Assembly (NCBI RefSeq): GCF_020982545.1
Contig: NZ_JAJKLK010000003.1
Span: 310,001 to 374,000, forward strand
Direction of reading: 5' to 3'
DNA from: Streptomyces sp. MNU76
GTDB taxonomy: Bacteria > Actinomycetota > Actinomycetes > Streptomycetales > Streptomycetaceae
DNA: 64,000 nucleotides
Both the position numbers and the translations under genes were made by a program. Position 1 is the first letter of the stretch. The number at the start of each line of letters is the position of its first letter. Shown here in pieces: positions 52,922 through 61,701 of this stretch. A model generated the notes under the pieces. The model was not told where the DNA came from. It did no database searches and saw nothing but the letters and a program-made list of their open reading frames with translations.

Positions 52922-53350
52922 TCACGCGTCCTGCACGTAACCGGAGGAGGTTTCCGAACGGGGCGCCGCGCTCAGGTACTTGCCGACCTGTTTGACCAAG
53001 GTGCCCATCTCGAAGGCCATCATGCCGACGTCCACCTCCTCCGAGGCGATCGCGGCGAGCCGCGCGCCCCGCCCCGCGGCGGTGACGAAGAGGAACGCCC
53101 GCTCCATCTGGATGACGGTCTGCTGGACCTCGCCGCCCTGGAAGTGACGGGCCACGCCCCTGGCCAGACTGTGCATGCCCGAGCCGACGGCCGACAGGTG
53201 CTCCGCGTCGTCGAACCGGATGTCCTTCGACTTGCCGATGAGAAGGCCGTCCCCGGAGAGCACGATGGCACAGTGGATCTCGGGTATGCGTTCCACGAGT
53301 CCGTCCAGCAGCCAGTCCAGTTGGGGACCGGGTCGTTCCTGCTCAGTCAT
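52922..53350 (-). CDS. Roadblock/LC7 protein (CvnB), reduced conservon 1
   Basis: A 142-aa Roadblock/LC7 protein: LDWLLDGLVERIPEIHCAIVLSGDGLLIGKSK and ERAFLFVTAAGRGARLAAIASEEVDVGMMAFEM. It probably regulates the adjacent GTPase. ATG 53350 has GAGGAA ten bases upstream; GTG 53368 would extend it by six residues. Co-directional with the GTPase. Confidence 0.9.
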   Translation of the reverse strand: MTEQERPGPQLDWLLDGLVERIPEIHCAIVLSGDGLLIGKSKDIRFDDAEHLSAVGSGMHSLARGVARHFQGGEVQQTVIQMERAFLFVTAAGRGARLAAIASEEVDVGMMAFEMGTLVKQVGKYLSAAPRSETSSGYVQDA

Positions 53351-53424
53351 GTCGTGCGTGTTCCTCACGGTCGGTCGGCGCCAGGGGCGGCGCCGGGTCG
53401 TCGGGGCGCCTGGGGCAGCGCCCG

Positions 53425-53721
53425 TCAGGAGGCCTCGGGACCTGGTCGGGGTGCCGGTCGGCCGTCGGTGCTGTGGGTGCCGTGGTCGTCGCGCGGTTCG
53501 GCGAGCCGGGCCCGTGTCGAGCCCCGCTGGATCGCCACCATGACGCGGGCCAGGTCCTCGGGGCTGAGCGTGTCCTCGGCGTCGTCGCCGTCGGCCGCGG
53601 AGGTGGCCTCGGGTGCGTTCTCGCGGGACCGTGGCACGGGCGGGGCGTTCCGGGCCCGCCGGGGCAGGCCCTGCGGGAGGGGCGCGGCGCCGGTCCCGCC
53701 GCGGGGCGTGTCACCGCTCAT
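53425..53721 (-). CDS. Orphan CvnA-tail-like small protein
   Basis: A 98-aa protein with no HATPase or membrane part but with the motifs that end CvnA-type sensor kinases: QGLPRRARNAPPVP and, near the end, SPEDLARVMVAIQRGSTRARL. In complete conservons these are at the C-terminus of the large CvnA protein. It is immediately upstream of the Roadblock gene, the position cvnA normally has. It therefore looks like the preserved tail of a lost kinase gene. Confidence 0.6.
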   Translation of the reverse strand: MSGDTPRGGTGAAPLPQGLPRRARNAPPVPRSRENAPEATSAADGDDAEDTLSPEDLARVMVAIQRGSTRARLAEPRDDHGTHSTDGRPAPRPGPEAS

Positions 53722-54557
53722 CGGGGCCGCCGGCTCGCAGCGCGTGTGGTGCTGCCGGTGGGGGTCCCGCCGCGCGACGCGGTGTGAGCGCGGGGGAGGG
53801 TGCCTGGCATCTGATTCCTCGTACGACAGTGAACGTCCGACGGCGGTGGGGGTGCGCCCGCCAGCCGCCCGGCATCCTCTGTGCCCGGCTTGACACACCG
53901 TCGGCCGAAGTCGGCGGGCGACGGAACGGTATCAGGACCCGGGGCCCGTCGTCAGCACTTGTCCGGTCCCGGACCCGCTCGACGGCCCGACCGTAACTCG
54001 TCGCCGGGCGGGCGCACTTGGCGCGGGCCTTGAGACGGCCGGAGGGTGCCGGGGGCGGAGCGGCGGAGCGGAAGGTTCCGGAGGGCTCGGGGAAAGGGGC
54101 TCAGGGAAAACTGACTTGTCGACACAGCAGCCTCGCAGGAACGGCACTTCGTGGCCACAACCATCCTCCCGGGGGGTGGCTTGAAATCTATGATGACCTG
54201 CTCAAACCCCCGCACGGGGCGCCGCGGTTTGGTATTTGGCGGTGCACAGCGTGAACACACCTTGTGTCGTCCGGGGTTTGGCTGGTCGCCAGGTCCGCCG
54301 TCGCCTGGTCCGGAGTTGAGGCAGTCGTGCAAGTTCGGCTCGGAAAGTATCAAAATGTGGACATCGCCGTACTCGTATCTCACATTTGGGCTCATAATTC
54401 AACTGTCAATGTTTCGGCCAAACCCCCTAAACGATCTTGGCGTAAGAGGTTGATTTGTAGACCATGTTCCAGTCGGTCAGACTCCCAACCGAACCATGAT
54501 CGGCGCACAGCCACCGCGTCTCCCCCGGGCGCGGGTAAACGCCTAGAAGGGCTTGGC
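53722..54557. other. Large intergenic region, partly AT-rich
   Basis: 836 bp between the divergent reduced conservon and the acyl-CoA dehydrogenase gene. I see no supported gene. From about 54180 to 54540 GC content falls clearly below the surroundings, with stretches such as CATAATTCAACTGTCAATG and GAGGTTGATTTGTAG; this probably includes the promoters for the acyl-CoA dehydrogenase. It may be horizontally acquired DNA or a regulatory region. Confidence 0.5.
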
Positions 54558-55793
54558 GTGGAACACGTCTTCACAACCCAGGATCACGAAGATCTGCGGC
54601 AACGCGTACGCGAGTTCGCCGAGCGGGTGGTACGCCCCCTGATACCCGAGATGGAGGCATCCCGCACCGCGCTGGTGGGGCTCTCCCGTCTGATCGCCCA
54701 ACAGGGCTGGATCGGTGCCACGATCGACCCCGTTCACGGCGGCATGGGCGCGGGCCACCTCGCCAAGACCATCATCATCGAGGAACTGTCCCGGGTGAGC
54801 GGCGCGATGGGGGCCATGGTCCAGGCCTCCCAGTTGGGCGTCGCCAAGATCATCCACTTCGGCGACGACAGCCAGAAGCGGCACTGGCTGCCGAAGATCG
54901 CCGCGGGAGAGGTGCTGCCCACCATCGCCGTCACCGAGCCGGGGTCGGGGGGCCATGTGGCCGGTATGGAGAGCAGCGCGGTACGGGACGGCGACGACTA
55001 CATCCTCAACGGCCGCAAGGTCTTCGTCGGCAACAGCCATGTGGGCGACGTGCACGGGGTCGTGGTGCGCACCGGACCGGGCTCGAAGGGCATGACGGCC
55101 TTCCTCGTGGAGTCCGACCGTCCCGGCTTCTCCCTGGCGCCCCAGGTGCCCTCCATGGGCCTGCACGGGTTCAGCTTCGGGGAGCTCGTCTTCGACAACT
55201 GCCGGGTGCCGGCCGCCAACCGGCTCGGCGAGGAGGGCGAGGGGCTGGCCGTCGCCTACTCCTCGTCGGTGCTCTACGGCCGCCTCAACCTGACCGCGGT
55301 GTCCCTGGGCATCCACCAGGCGGTGTTCGAGGAGACCGCGCGGTACTGCGGGGAGACCCGGCGCTACGGCAAGCCGCTCGGTCACCTGCCCAACATCAAG
55401 ATCGAGCTGGGGCGGATGCTGCAACGCCTCACTCTCGCCCGGCAGAGCGCCTATCTCGCCGCGCACCTGCTGGACAACGGGCGGCCCTGCGACGTCGAGT
55501 TGATGTCCGCGAAGCTCTACAACGTCGAGGCGTCCATCGAGTCGGCCCAGGAGTCCGTCAAGATGCACGCCGCGTGCGGCCTGTTCACCGACCGCCCGTT
55601 GGAGCGCTATCTGCGCGACGCCTTCCACATCTACGCGCCCGCCGGCACCTCCGAGATCCAGGGCCTGCGGCTGGGCGAGTTCGCGCTCGGCGAGAACAAG
55701 GGCGAGTGGTCCGAACGGCTCGCCGAGCTGGTCCGTACGCCGCAGGTCGATGAGCGGCAACAGGAACCGGTCCCGGTCGGAGAACTGGTCTGA
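54558..55793 (+). CDS. Acyl-CoA dehydrogenase
   Basis: A 411-aa FAD-dependent acyl-CoA dehydrogenase (N-terminal helical, middle beta and C-terminal helical domains). Family segments are TIAVTEPGSGGHVAGMESSA, SMGLHGFSFGELVFDNCRVP and HAACGLFTDRPLERYLRDAFHIYAPAGTSEIQ, with the usual catalytic-base region. It oxidises an acyl-CoA or acyl-carrier substrate; the specific one is unknown. GTG 54558 follows GAAGGG. Upstream in-frame sequence is AT-rich and non-coding. Confidence 0.9.
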   Translation: MEHVFTTQDHEDLRQRVREFAERVVRPLIPEMEASRTALVGLSRLIAQQGWIGATIDPVHGGMGAGHLAKTIIIEELSRVSGAMGAMVQASQLGVAKIIHFGDDSQKRHWLPKIAAGEVLPTIAVTEPGSGGHVAGMESSAVRDGDDYILNGRKVFVGNSHVGDVHGVVVRTGPGSKGMTAFLVESDRPGFSLAPQVPSMGLHGFSFGELVFDNCRVPAANRLGEEGEGLAVAYSSSVLYGRLNLTAVSLGIHQAVFEETARYCGETRRYGKPLGHLPNIKIELGRMLQRLTLARQSAYLAAHLLDNGRPCDVELMSAKLYNVEASIESAQESVKMHAACGLFTDRPLERYLRDAFHIYAPAGTSEIQGLRLGEFALGENKGEWSERLAELVRTPQVDERQQEPVPVGELV

Positions 55794-55832
55794 GAACCGG
55801 CCGAAACGGTTTCCGCGGGTCCGGGCGCGGCA

Positions 55833-55870
55833 CCGCGCCCCGCGAGGGGCGCGGGGAACTGCGCGAGAGG
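55833..55870. repeat. Interspersed GC repeat (reverse copy) with 9-bp hairpin
   Basis: CCGCGCCCC (55833-55841) pairs with GGGGCGCGG (55846-55854) and continues as GGAACTGCGCGA, the reverse complement of the interspersed repeat core. It follows the acyl-CoA dehydrogenase gene by 40 bp. Confidence 0.75.
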
Positions 55871-55912
55871 CTCCACCGGCCCGCAGGTCGTGACGGCGCG
55901 TCACCCGGCGTG

Positions 55913-55968
55913 GGGAAACGCAGAGAACCGCGGACACGACGACGTGTCCGCGGTTCTCTGCGTTTCCC
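55913..55968. terminator. 26-bp perfect hairpin between convergent genes
   Basis: Positions 55913-55938 and 55943-55968 are perfectly complementary with a 4-base loop (ACGA). It lies between the acyl-CoA dehydrogenase gene and the convergent GAF gene and can terminate both. The stem is far longer than ordinary terminators. Confidence 0.8.
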
Positions 55969-56033
55969 GGGGCCGGAACACCCCCCGGCCCGTCTCCCCT
56001 CGACCGGGACGGACCGGCGGCGCCGGATCGGCC

Positions 56034-56618
56034 TCAGCGGCCGCCGGCGATGGCCTGGATCCGGTCGGACATCTCCTGGGCCATGTGCTTGATGATCTCC
56101 AGTCGCTGCCGTCCCCACGTACGGGAGTCGGTGTCGACGACGCAGATCGTGCCGAGGTTCATGCCGCCCAGCGTGTCGACCAGCGGCGCCCCCATGTAGG
56201 AGCGGATGCCGATCTCGTCGACGACCGGGTTGCCCGCGAACCGCGGGTAGTCGCAGACGTCGTCGAGCACCAGGGCCGCCGTCCGCTTGACGGTGTGCGG
56301 GCAGAAACCGTGGTCCAGGCGCATCTCCCGGCTCATCGAGGTCTCGGCCGCCTGCCCCTGCGCGATGTTCACGGGGCCGGCGTCCGGCGTGTAGAGCCCG
56401 GCGAAGAACTGACGCCGGTCGTCGACGAAGTTGACCATCGCGTACGGCGCGTCCAGCTCCAGGGCCAGCCGGCGCGCGAACGCGTCGAACTCGGCCCGGG
56501 GGGTGTCGGCGAGCCCCAGCTGGGCGAGCCGCGCGGCACGCTGCGGCGCCCCCGGATCCTCGGGGGTGAGGAGCAGGCGGTCGAGCGGTGGCTCATAGGC
56601 GGAATAGGGGCTGTTCAT
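56034..56618 (-). CDS. GAF domain protein of conservon 2
   Basis: A 194-aa protein with a GAF domain (FDAFARRLALELDAPYAMVNFVDDRRQFFAG to IKHMAQEMSDRI), a possible ligand-sensing or light/redox input. It follows the conservon GTPase gene by 38 bp in the same orientation, and GAF proteins are often the fifth gene of Streptomyces conservons. No HATPase is present. Confidence 0.87.
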   Translation of the reverse strand: MNSPYSAYEPPLDRLLLTPEDPGAPQRAARLAQLGLADTPRAEFDAFARRLALELDAPYAMVNFVDDRRQFFAGLYTPDAGPVNIAQGQAAETSMSREMRLDHGFCPHTVKRTAALVLDDVCDYPRFAGNPVVDEIGIRSYMGAPLVDTLGGMNLGTICVVDTDSRTWGRQRLEIIKHMAQEMSDRIQAIAGGR

Positions 56619-56655
56619 CAGAACTCCGTTCGAGATCGGCCGAGTTGAGCTGGTG

Positions 56656-57258
56656 TCAACGCAGCGCGGGCGGCTGGTGCGAAGCCACGGGTGGGGTCAT
56701 GGCGAGCAGATGCTGCACGAGTTCGACGAGCACGCCCGTACCGGAGCTGCAGTGCCGGGCGTCGCAGAACACGATCGGTGCGTGGGACTTCAGGCCGATG
56801 GCGTCCCGGACCTCCTCGACGGAGTACTGGTAGGCGCCGTCGAACTCGTTCACCCCCACGACGAACGGGATGCCGCGCACCTCGAAGAAGTCCACCGCGG
56901 GGAAGCACGCGTCGAGCCGACGGGTGTCGGCGAGCACCACCGCGCCCAGCGCCCCGTCGGAGAGCTCGTCCCACATGAACCAGAACCGTTCCTGCCCCGG
57001 CGTGCCGAACAGGTACAGGACATGGTCCGAGCCGAGGGTGATCCGGCCGAAGTCGAGGGCCACCGTGGTGGTGGACTTCTCCTCGATCCCGGCGAGGCTG
57101 TCCGTGCCGGCGCTGGCCGTGGTGATGACCTCCTCGGTGCTCAGCGGCGCGATCTCGCTGACCGCCCCCACGAAGGTCGTCTTGCCCACCCCGAATCCGC
57201 CCGCCACGAGGATCTTCAGGGCGGTCGGGAACGGGTCAGAGTCGTGCGCGTAGGCCAT
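56656..57258 (-). CDS. Conservon GTPase (CvnD), conservon 2
   Basis: A 200-aa small GTPase like that at 52275, with GGFGVGKTT, FGTPGQERFWFMWD and GVNEFDG. It starts at ATG 57258, nine bases after GGAGG and overlapping the end of the DUF742 gene. Part of the four-gene conservon 57236-59821. Confidence 0.92.
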   Translation of the reverse strand: MAYAHDSDPFPTALKILVAGGFGVGKTTFVGAVSEIAPLSTEEVITTASAGTDSLAGIEEKSTTTVALDFGRITLGSDHVLYLFGTPGQERFWFMWDELSDGALGAVVLADTRRLDACFPAVDFFEVRGIPFVVGVNEFDGAYQYSVEEVRDAIGLKSHAPIVFCDARHCSSGTGVLVELVQHLLAMTPPVASHQPPALR

Positions 57259-57604
57259 CAAGCACCGCCTCCAGAACTTCTCGGTTGGCGGCGGAGGCCG
57301 CCTCTACGGCACGGGGCGCCCGTGCGGTGAGCGCCTCGTGCTGCACCAGGTCGGACAACAGGACTTTGGTGACCGCGATCGGCAGGTTCATCCGCGCGGC
57401 CACCTCGACCACCGGCACCGGCCTGACGCACAGCCCGAGCACCATGTCGTGATCGGGGCCGAGGTCTGCGAGCGGCCGGACACCGGTGGCCATCACCAGA
57501 GTGAGCAGGTCGAAGGATGTCGAGGGTCGAGTGCGCCCGTTGCTGACGGTGAACGGCCGGACTAAGCGTCCGGCCTCCTCGTCCAGGAACAGCTCGTCCG
57601 TCAT
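57236..57604 (-). CDS. DUF742 protein (CvnC), conservon 2
   Basis: A 122-aa DUF742 protein: RLVRPFTVSNGRTRPSTSFDLLTLVMAT and the winged-helix-like PVVEVAARMNLPIAVTKVLLSDLV, a predicted DNA-binding fold. It lies between the Roadblock and GTPase genes as in standard conservons and overlaps the GTPase start. Confidence 0.92.
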   Translation of the reverse strand: MTDELFLDEEAGRLVRPFTVSNGRTRPSTSFDLLTLVMATGVRPLADLGPDHDMVLGLCVRPVPVVEVAARMNLPIAVTKVLLSDLVQHEALTARAPRAVEAASAANREVLEAVLDGLRARL

Positions 57605-57608
57605 CGCG

Positions 57609-58046
57609 TCACATCCCCGCGCCGGACGGCGCGATGGTCGAGCGGCGGGCAGGCGTGGCCAGGAACGGCTGCACGGCCCGGATGAGCATGCCCATCTCGT
57701 AGCCGAGCGTCTCGGTGTGCGTCGACGCGTCCGCGGTGACCGCCAGCACGGCGCCGTGGCCCGCGGAGGCCACGATGAGGATGCCGTTGTGCAGCTCCAC
57801 GATGACCTGGCGCACGGTGCCGCCGTTGCCCAGCACCCTGTCGTGACCGAAGGAACGGCCCAGGGAGTTGAGCCCGGAGGCTATCGCGGCCAGCCGGTCG
57901 GCGTCGTCGGTGCTCAGATCCACATGTGCCTTGCTCAAGCCGTCGGACGAGAGCAACAGGACCTGCCGGGTACCGGGAACGGTCTTCTTGAGGTTGTCCA
58001 GCAGCCAGTCGATGTTCTGCCCGGTGGGGTGGCTATCGCTCACCAT
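57609..58046 (-). CDS. Roadblock/LC7 protein (CvnB), conservon 2
   Basis: A 145-aa Roadblock/LC7 protein (NIDWLLDNLKKTVPGTRQVLLLSSDGL; NGILIVASAGHGAVLAVTADASTHTETLGYEMGML). It overlaps the end of the kinase gene, five bases before the DUF742 gene. Confidence 0.93.
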   Translation of the reverse strand: MVSDSHPTGQNIDWLLDNLKKTVPGTRQVLLLSSDGLSKAHVDLSTDDADRLAAIASGLNSLGRSFGHDRVLGNGGTVRQVIVELHNGILIVASAGHGAVLAVTADASTHTETLGYEMGMLIRAVQPFLATPARRSTIAPSGAGM

Positions 58047-59821
58047 GGTGGGGTTCTTCTCCTTGCGGTTGGGGCGAGGCCCAGCGCGCGTCGTCGACGG
58101 GGATCGCGTCGGAGGTCGCGCCGGCGAGACCGAAGCCTCGATTGATTCCGGCCAGGAGGCCGGGGCTGAAGTTCAGCTCCTGCTCGGTGGTGTCGGGACG
58201 TGGCAGGGGGCCCTGGCGGAGTTCGGGCGCCAGGTGCTCCATCGCACGCCGCTTGGGCAGGTTCGGCCTGCCGGACGCGCCGGATCCGTGCGGGGCGGCC
58301 GTCGGGCGGTCGTACCCGGAGGGGCGGTACTCCGACCGTACGTCGGAGACGGGCTGGGCCTGCTCGTGCCGGGCGGCCGCCGGGGCGCGCGGGCGCGGCC
58401 GAACGCTGCGGTATGCCCGGCGGGGACCGGGGTGGGAGGCGGTGCGGGCCGGGGAGCCGCGTGCGCGTGCGACGGTGCGGCGGCCGGGGAGCCGCGTGCG
58501 GTGAGGGCTGCCAGGCGGGCGGGGCGTCTGCGCCGGCCGGGGCGGCGGGCGGCCGTGCCTGGACCGGGGCCTGCACGGGGGCCTGCCCCTCCTCGTCGCC
58601 CAGCAGACCCTGCGGAAGCACCAGGATCGCCTGCACACCGCCGTAGATGTTGCCCTGCAGCTGGACCGCGATGCCGTGCCGACGGGCCAGCGAGGAGACC
58701 ACGAACAAACCGATCCGGCCGTCGGCGAGCAGCTTGGCGACGTCGATGCGGGCCGGGTCGGCGAGCAGGGTGTTGATCCGGTCCTGGTCCTCCTGGGGTA
58801 TGCCCAGGCCGCGGTCCTCCACCTCGATGGCGATGCCGGCGGTCACCCGGCGGGAGCGCAGGAGGATCTGGGTGTCGGGGTGGGAGAACATCGTGGCGTT
58901 CTCGACCAGCTCGGCCAGCAGGTGGATGACGTCGGCGACCGCGTGGCCGCGCAGCGTGCCCTCGATGGGCGGCACCAGTTTGACGCGGGAGTACTGCTCG
59001 ACCTCGGCGATGGAGGAGCGCAGCACCTCGGTCAGGGTCACCGGGTTCGTCCACTGGCGCCGGGAGACCGCCCCGCCGAGCACCGCGAGGTTCTCGGCGT
59101 GCCGGCGTATTCGGGTGGCCAGGTGGTCGATGCCGAAGATCCGGCGGAGCAGGTCCGGGTCCTCGACCTGGTTCTCCAGGTCGTCCAGTTCACGGATGGT
59201 GCGGTGCACCAGCGACTGGAGCCGGCGGGCCAGGTTGACGAAGACCTCGACCTTGTCGCTGTTGTCGTCGGAGGCCGCCTGGAAGTAGCTCGCCGCCCAG
59301 ACGAGGGCCTCCCGGGCCCGGTGCTGGGCCTCGGTGACGTCGTACTCCAGCTTCTGGTACGGGTCCTCGCCGCGTGGGGCCTGGTAGGCGAAGCCGCGCG
59401 AGAGCAGCTGTTCGCCGCGCTTGAGGCGGGTCAGGTCCTCGTCGAGCGCCCAGTTGCCGTTGGTGATGGCCTGGCGCAGCGACTCGGCGCGCCGCGCGTC
59501 CGACCTCGCCCGCTTCCTGGCCGACAGCACGGCTCCGGCCAGACAGCCGCAGCCCAGGACCGCACCGCCCGCCAGCACTCCCCAGGTGGCGGCGTCGGCC
59601 GTGCCGTCCTGGAGCCGCAGGACCGTGCCCGTGACGGCGGTGGATATTCCGGCCATGAATGCGGCCGGGAGAACGGCGAGCCGTGTCAGTCGGGACTGTG
59701 CTGCGGAGGAGTTCGCGGAATCCGACACCCCGGGCTTTCCGTGCCGGTGACGGGACGGGGGAGTGGTGGTGTCCCGCCGACCGTGATCCGGGGTCGTTGC
59801 GAAGGGTGGGGGTTCAGGCAT
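58033..59821 (-). CDS. Conservon sensor kinase-like protein (CvnA), conservon 2, frameshifted linker
   Basis: A membrane sensor: two membrane segments near residues 45-85, a coiled-coil region (DEDLTRLKRGEQLLSRGFAYQAP), then a HATPase domain with N-box LLAELVENATMFSHPD and G-box DRGLGIPQEDQDR. From about residue 430 the frame gives an Arg/Pro-rich sequence to 58040. The conserved CvnA tail (RPNLPKRRAMEHLAPELRQ, then GINRGFGLAGA) is in another frame that ends at 58033 within the Roadblock start. A one-base indel in the linker around 58360-58500 (perhaps two) is likely. GAGAGG precedes ATG 59821. Confidence 0.82.
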
Positions 59822-60383
59822 CGGAGTCCTCTCGATCAGCCAGTACGCGACAGAGTAGCGAAGAACGTCAACTATCTGACCAGCGGTCCTAGACGCTCAG
59901 GGGAGGTCTGTCACCTGAGGTGCCGTCAGCGCGGCAAGGGTCTGCGACGCCTTTCTACCGTCTCCGCGCAAGGCGGCGCCGGTGCAGTTCTTCACACCTC
60001 CGTCACGGCGTCGCGCCGACTGTGAAAGAGGGGCTGCCGGGAGGGGGGTCACCTGCGGATTCGGCCGTTCCGGGCGTCGTTCCCGGCCGTGGCGAACGCA
60101 TGATTCTCGCCATCAGGCGGTGCGTTGCCTCGTGTCAACGACCGCCCGGACGAGCGGAGTCGGGTGCGAACGAGGCGAGGTCGCACACCGTGGGCACGAC
60201 GCGCTCCAGGAACATTCACACCACGAGGGCCGGAAAGCGGCCAGGGGTCGATCGTCGGCCATGCTTTGATCAAAATTTAGACTTCATCGGAACGATACGG
60301 CAGTCCGGTGTGAGAACCTACTCACAGGTGGCTCCAGTTGTCCTGATCCCGCCCGAACTCCCTGGTCATCAGGCGGAGTTGCG
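59822..60383. other. Intergenic region between conservon 2 and AraC gene
   Basis: 562 bp with no supported gene. It should hold the conservon 2 promoter. A 10-bp palindrome TTTGATCAAA lies at 60265-60274, matched by TTGATCAA at 61423-61430 upstream of the araC-like gene. Confidence 0.45.
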
Positions 60384-61340
60384 TCAGCGTATGCTCTGTC
60401 GCATCTCCCGGGGGCTGACGCCGTAGCGTCGCCGGAAGGCCGTGCTCAAGGCGCTCGCCGAGGAGAATCCCGCGGCGTAGGCGAGGTCGGTGATCGTCAG
60501 GTGCTCGCACTCCGCGCACAGCAAGCGGTCCCGGACCAGGCGCAGCCGCTCCTCCCGGATCAGCTCACGGGGCGTGGTGCCCGCTTGCTGCAGGGCCAGT
60601 TGGATCTGGCGCAGCGACCAGCCGAGGGCGCGCGCCACCGCCGTACCCGTGAGATTCGGATCCGCCGCGTGGTCGCGCACATAGCGGCGGACCATCGCCT
60701 CCACCTCGCCCAGCTGCCCGGGGACGTCGGGGCGGTCGTCGCCGGCGGCCAGCATGCACACCAGCTCCACCACCCGGTCGGAGACGGCGTTGAACTCCGG
60801 GTCGGTGAGGTGCTCGCGCTCCTCGTGCAACCCCGTCAGCATCGAGCCGACGATACGGCCGAGACCGGTCGCGAGGTTCAGTCCGCTGGCCACCGGTGAC
60901 CTGGTGTTGAGCCGGCCGTCCACCTCGCGGGCCGGGATGGTGAAGATGAACGCGTCGATGGCGTCGCTCTGCAGGCACTGGAACGGTGAGGCGAAGGTGA
61001 CCAGCGCGGCCGTGCCCGGGGTCAGCCGGGCCTCCTCGCCCTCCTGCCGCAGCACGATCTCACCGCTCATCGGCAGCAGCAGCCGGTAGTCCTCGTCGGG
61101 ATCCTGGCGTACCTGACGCATCGTGCGGGTGTACTCGATCTCGTCGGACCGGTACTTCACCAACTGATACGTGTCGGTGCGCTGCCGGAGCGTCTCGCCG
61201 CGGAAGTTCTCCGCCCGCGCGTATCTGAAGCCCATCCGGGACTGGTACGAGCCGATCTGCTCGGTCCAGAAGTCGGCCCGCTCGCGCGGGGCCAGCTCCT
61301 CGGTGGTCAGCGCCTCGACGCTGTAACTTCCCGCGGGCAA
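60384..61340 (-). CDS. AraC-family transcriptional regulator
   Basis: A 318-aa regulator: N-terminal AraC-binding-like domain (GETLRQRTDTYQLVKYRSDEIEYTRTMRQVRQ to about residue 170) and C-terminal HTH_18 (GTAVARALGWSLRQIQLALQQAGTTPRELIREERLRLVRDRL; ITDLAYAAGFSSASALSTAFRRRYGVSPRE). I prefer TTG 61340, which follows GGAGGGAG, to TTG 61430 without a ribosome site. It lies between two conservons. Confidence 0.87.
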   Translation of the reverse strand: MPAGSYSVEALTTEELAPRERADFWTEQIGSYQSRMGFRYARAENFRGETLRQRTDTYQLVKYRSDEIEYTRTMRQVRQDPDEDYRLLLPMSGEIVLRQEGEEARLTPGTAALVTFASPFQCLQSDAIDAFIFTIPAREVDGRLNTRSPVASGLNLATGLGRIVGSMLTGLHEEREHLTDPEFNAVSDRVVELVCMLAAGDDRPDVPGQLGEVEAMVRRYVRDHAADPNLTGTAVARALGWSLRQIQLALQQAGTTPRELIREERLRLVRDRLLCAECEHLTITDLAYAAGFSSASALSTAFRRRYGVSPREMRQSIR

Positions 61341-61701
61341 CGCTCTCCCTCCTTGGTGCGGGCCCCCGACGATGTCCTCGTTGTCTTGTACGGTCCCCCG
61401 TACGAGAATCTTCAACTTCTGCTTGATCAAAGACAGTTACCGTCCGGTCGGACACGGAGGGCACCCTAGCGTGGCAAGCGGTTGCCGTGCCGCCCGGCCG
61501 AGTGGCTGAATATGCCTTTGGGAACCTCTCCCTTCGCGTCACGCCCCTTGCGCCACTCCTGCGCCCTGTGACAACTTCCCTGCGCGTCACGGAAAGTGCC
61601 CGTGCGGTGGCGCCGCTAGCGTCGTGCGCTCCGTCAACTCCCGCCGGCGTCCCGGGACCCTCCGACGCCGGGGGACTTGAGGACGTTAGGACTCGTACTT
61701 C
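61341..61701. promoter_or_regulatory. Divergent promoter region, araC-like gene and conservon 3
   Basis: 361 bp with no gene. It contains an inverted repeat GTACGG-TCCC-CCGTAC (61388-61403), TTGATCAA (61423-61430) and two copies of CGCGTCACG (61535-61543 and 61583-61591) 48 bp apart upstream of cvnA3. These are candidate binding sites for AraC or another regulator; the assignment is inference. Confidence 0.5.

Noticed and set aside
59920..60426. 168-aa + strand frame before the AraC gene
   Set aside because: Low-quality composition and overlap with the araC 3' end; no ribosome site.
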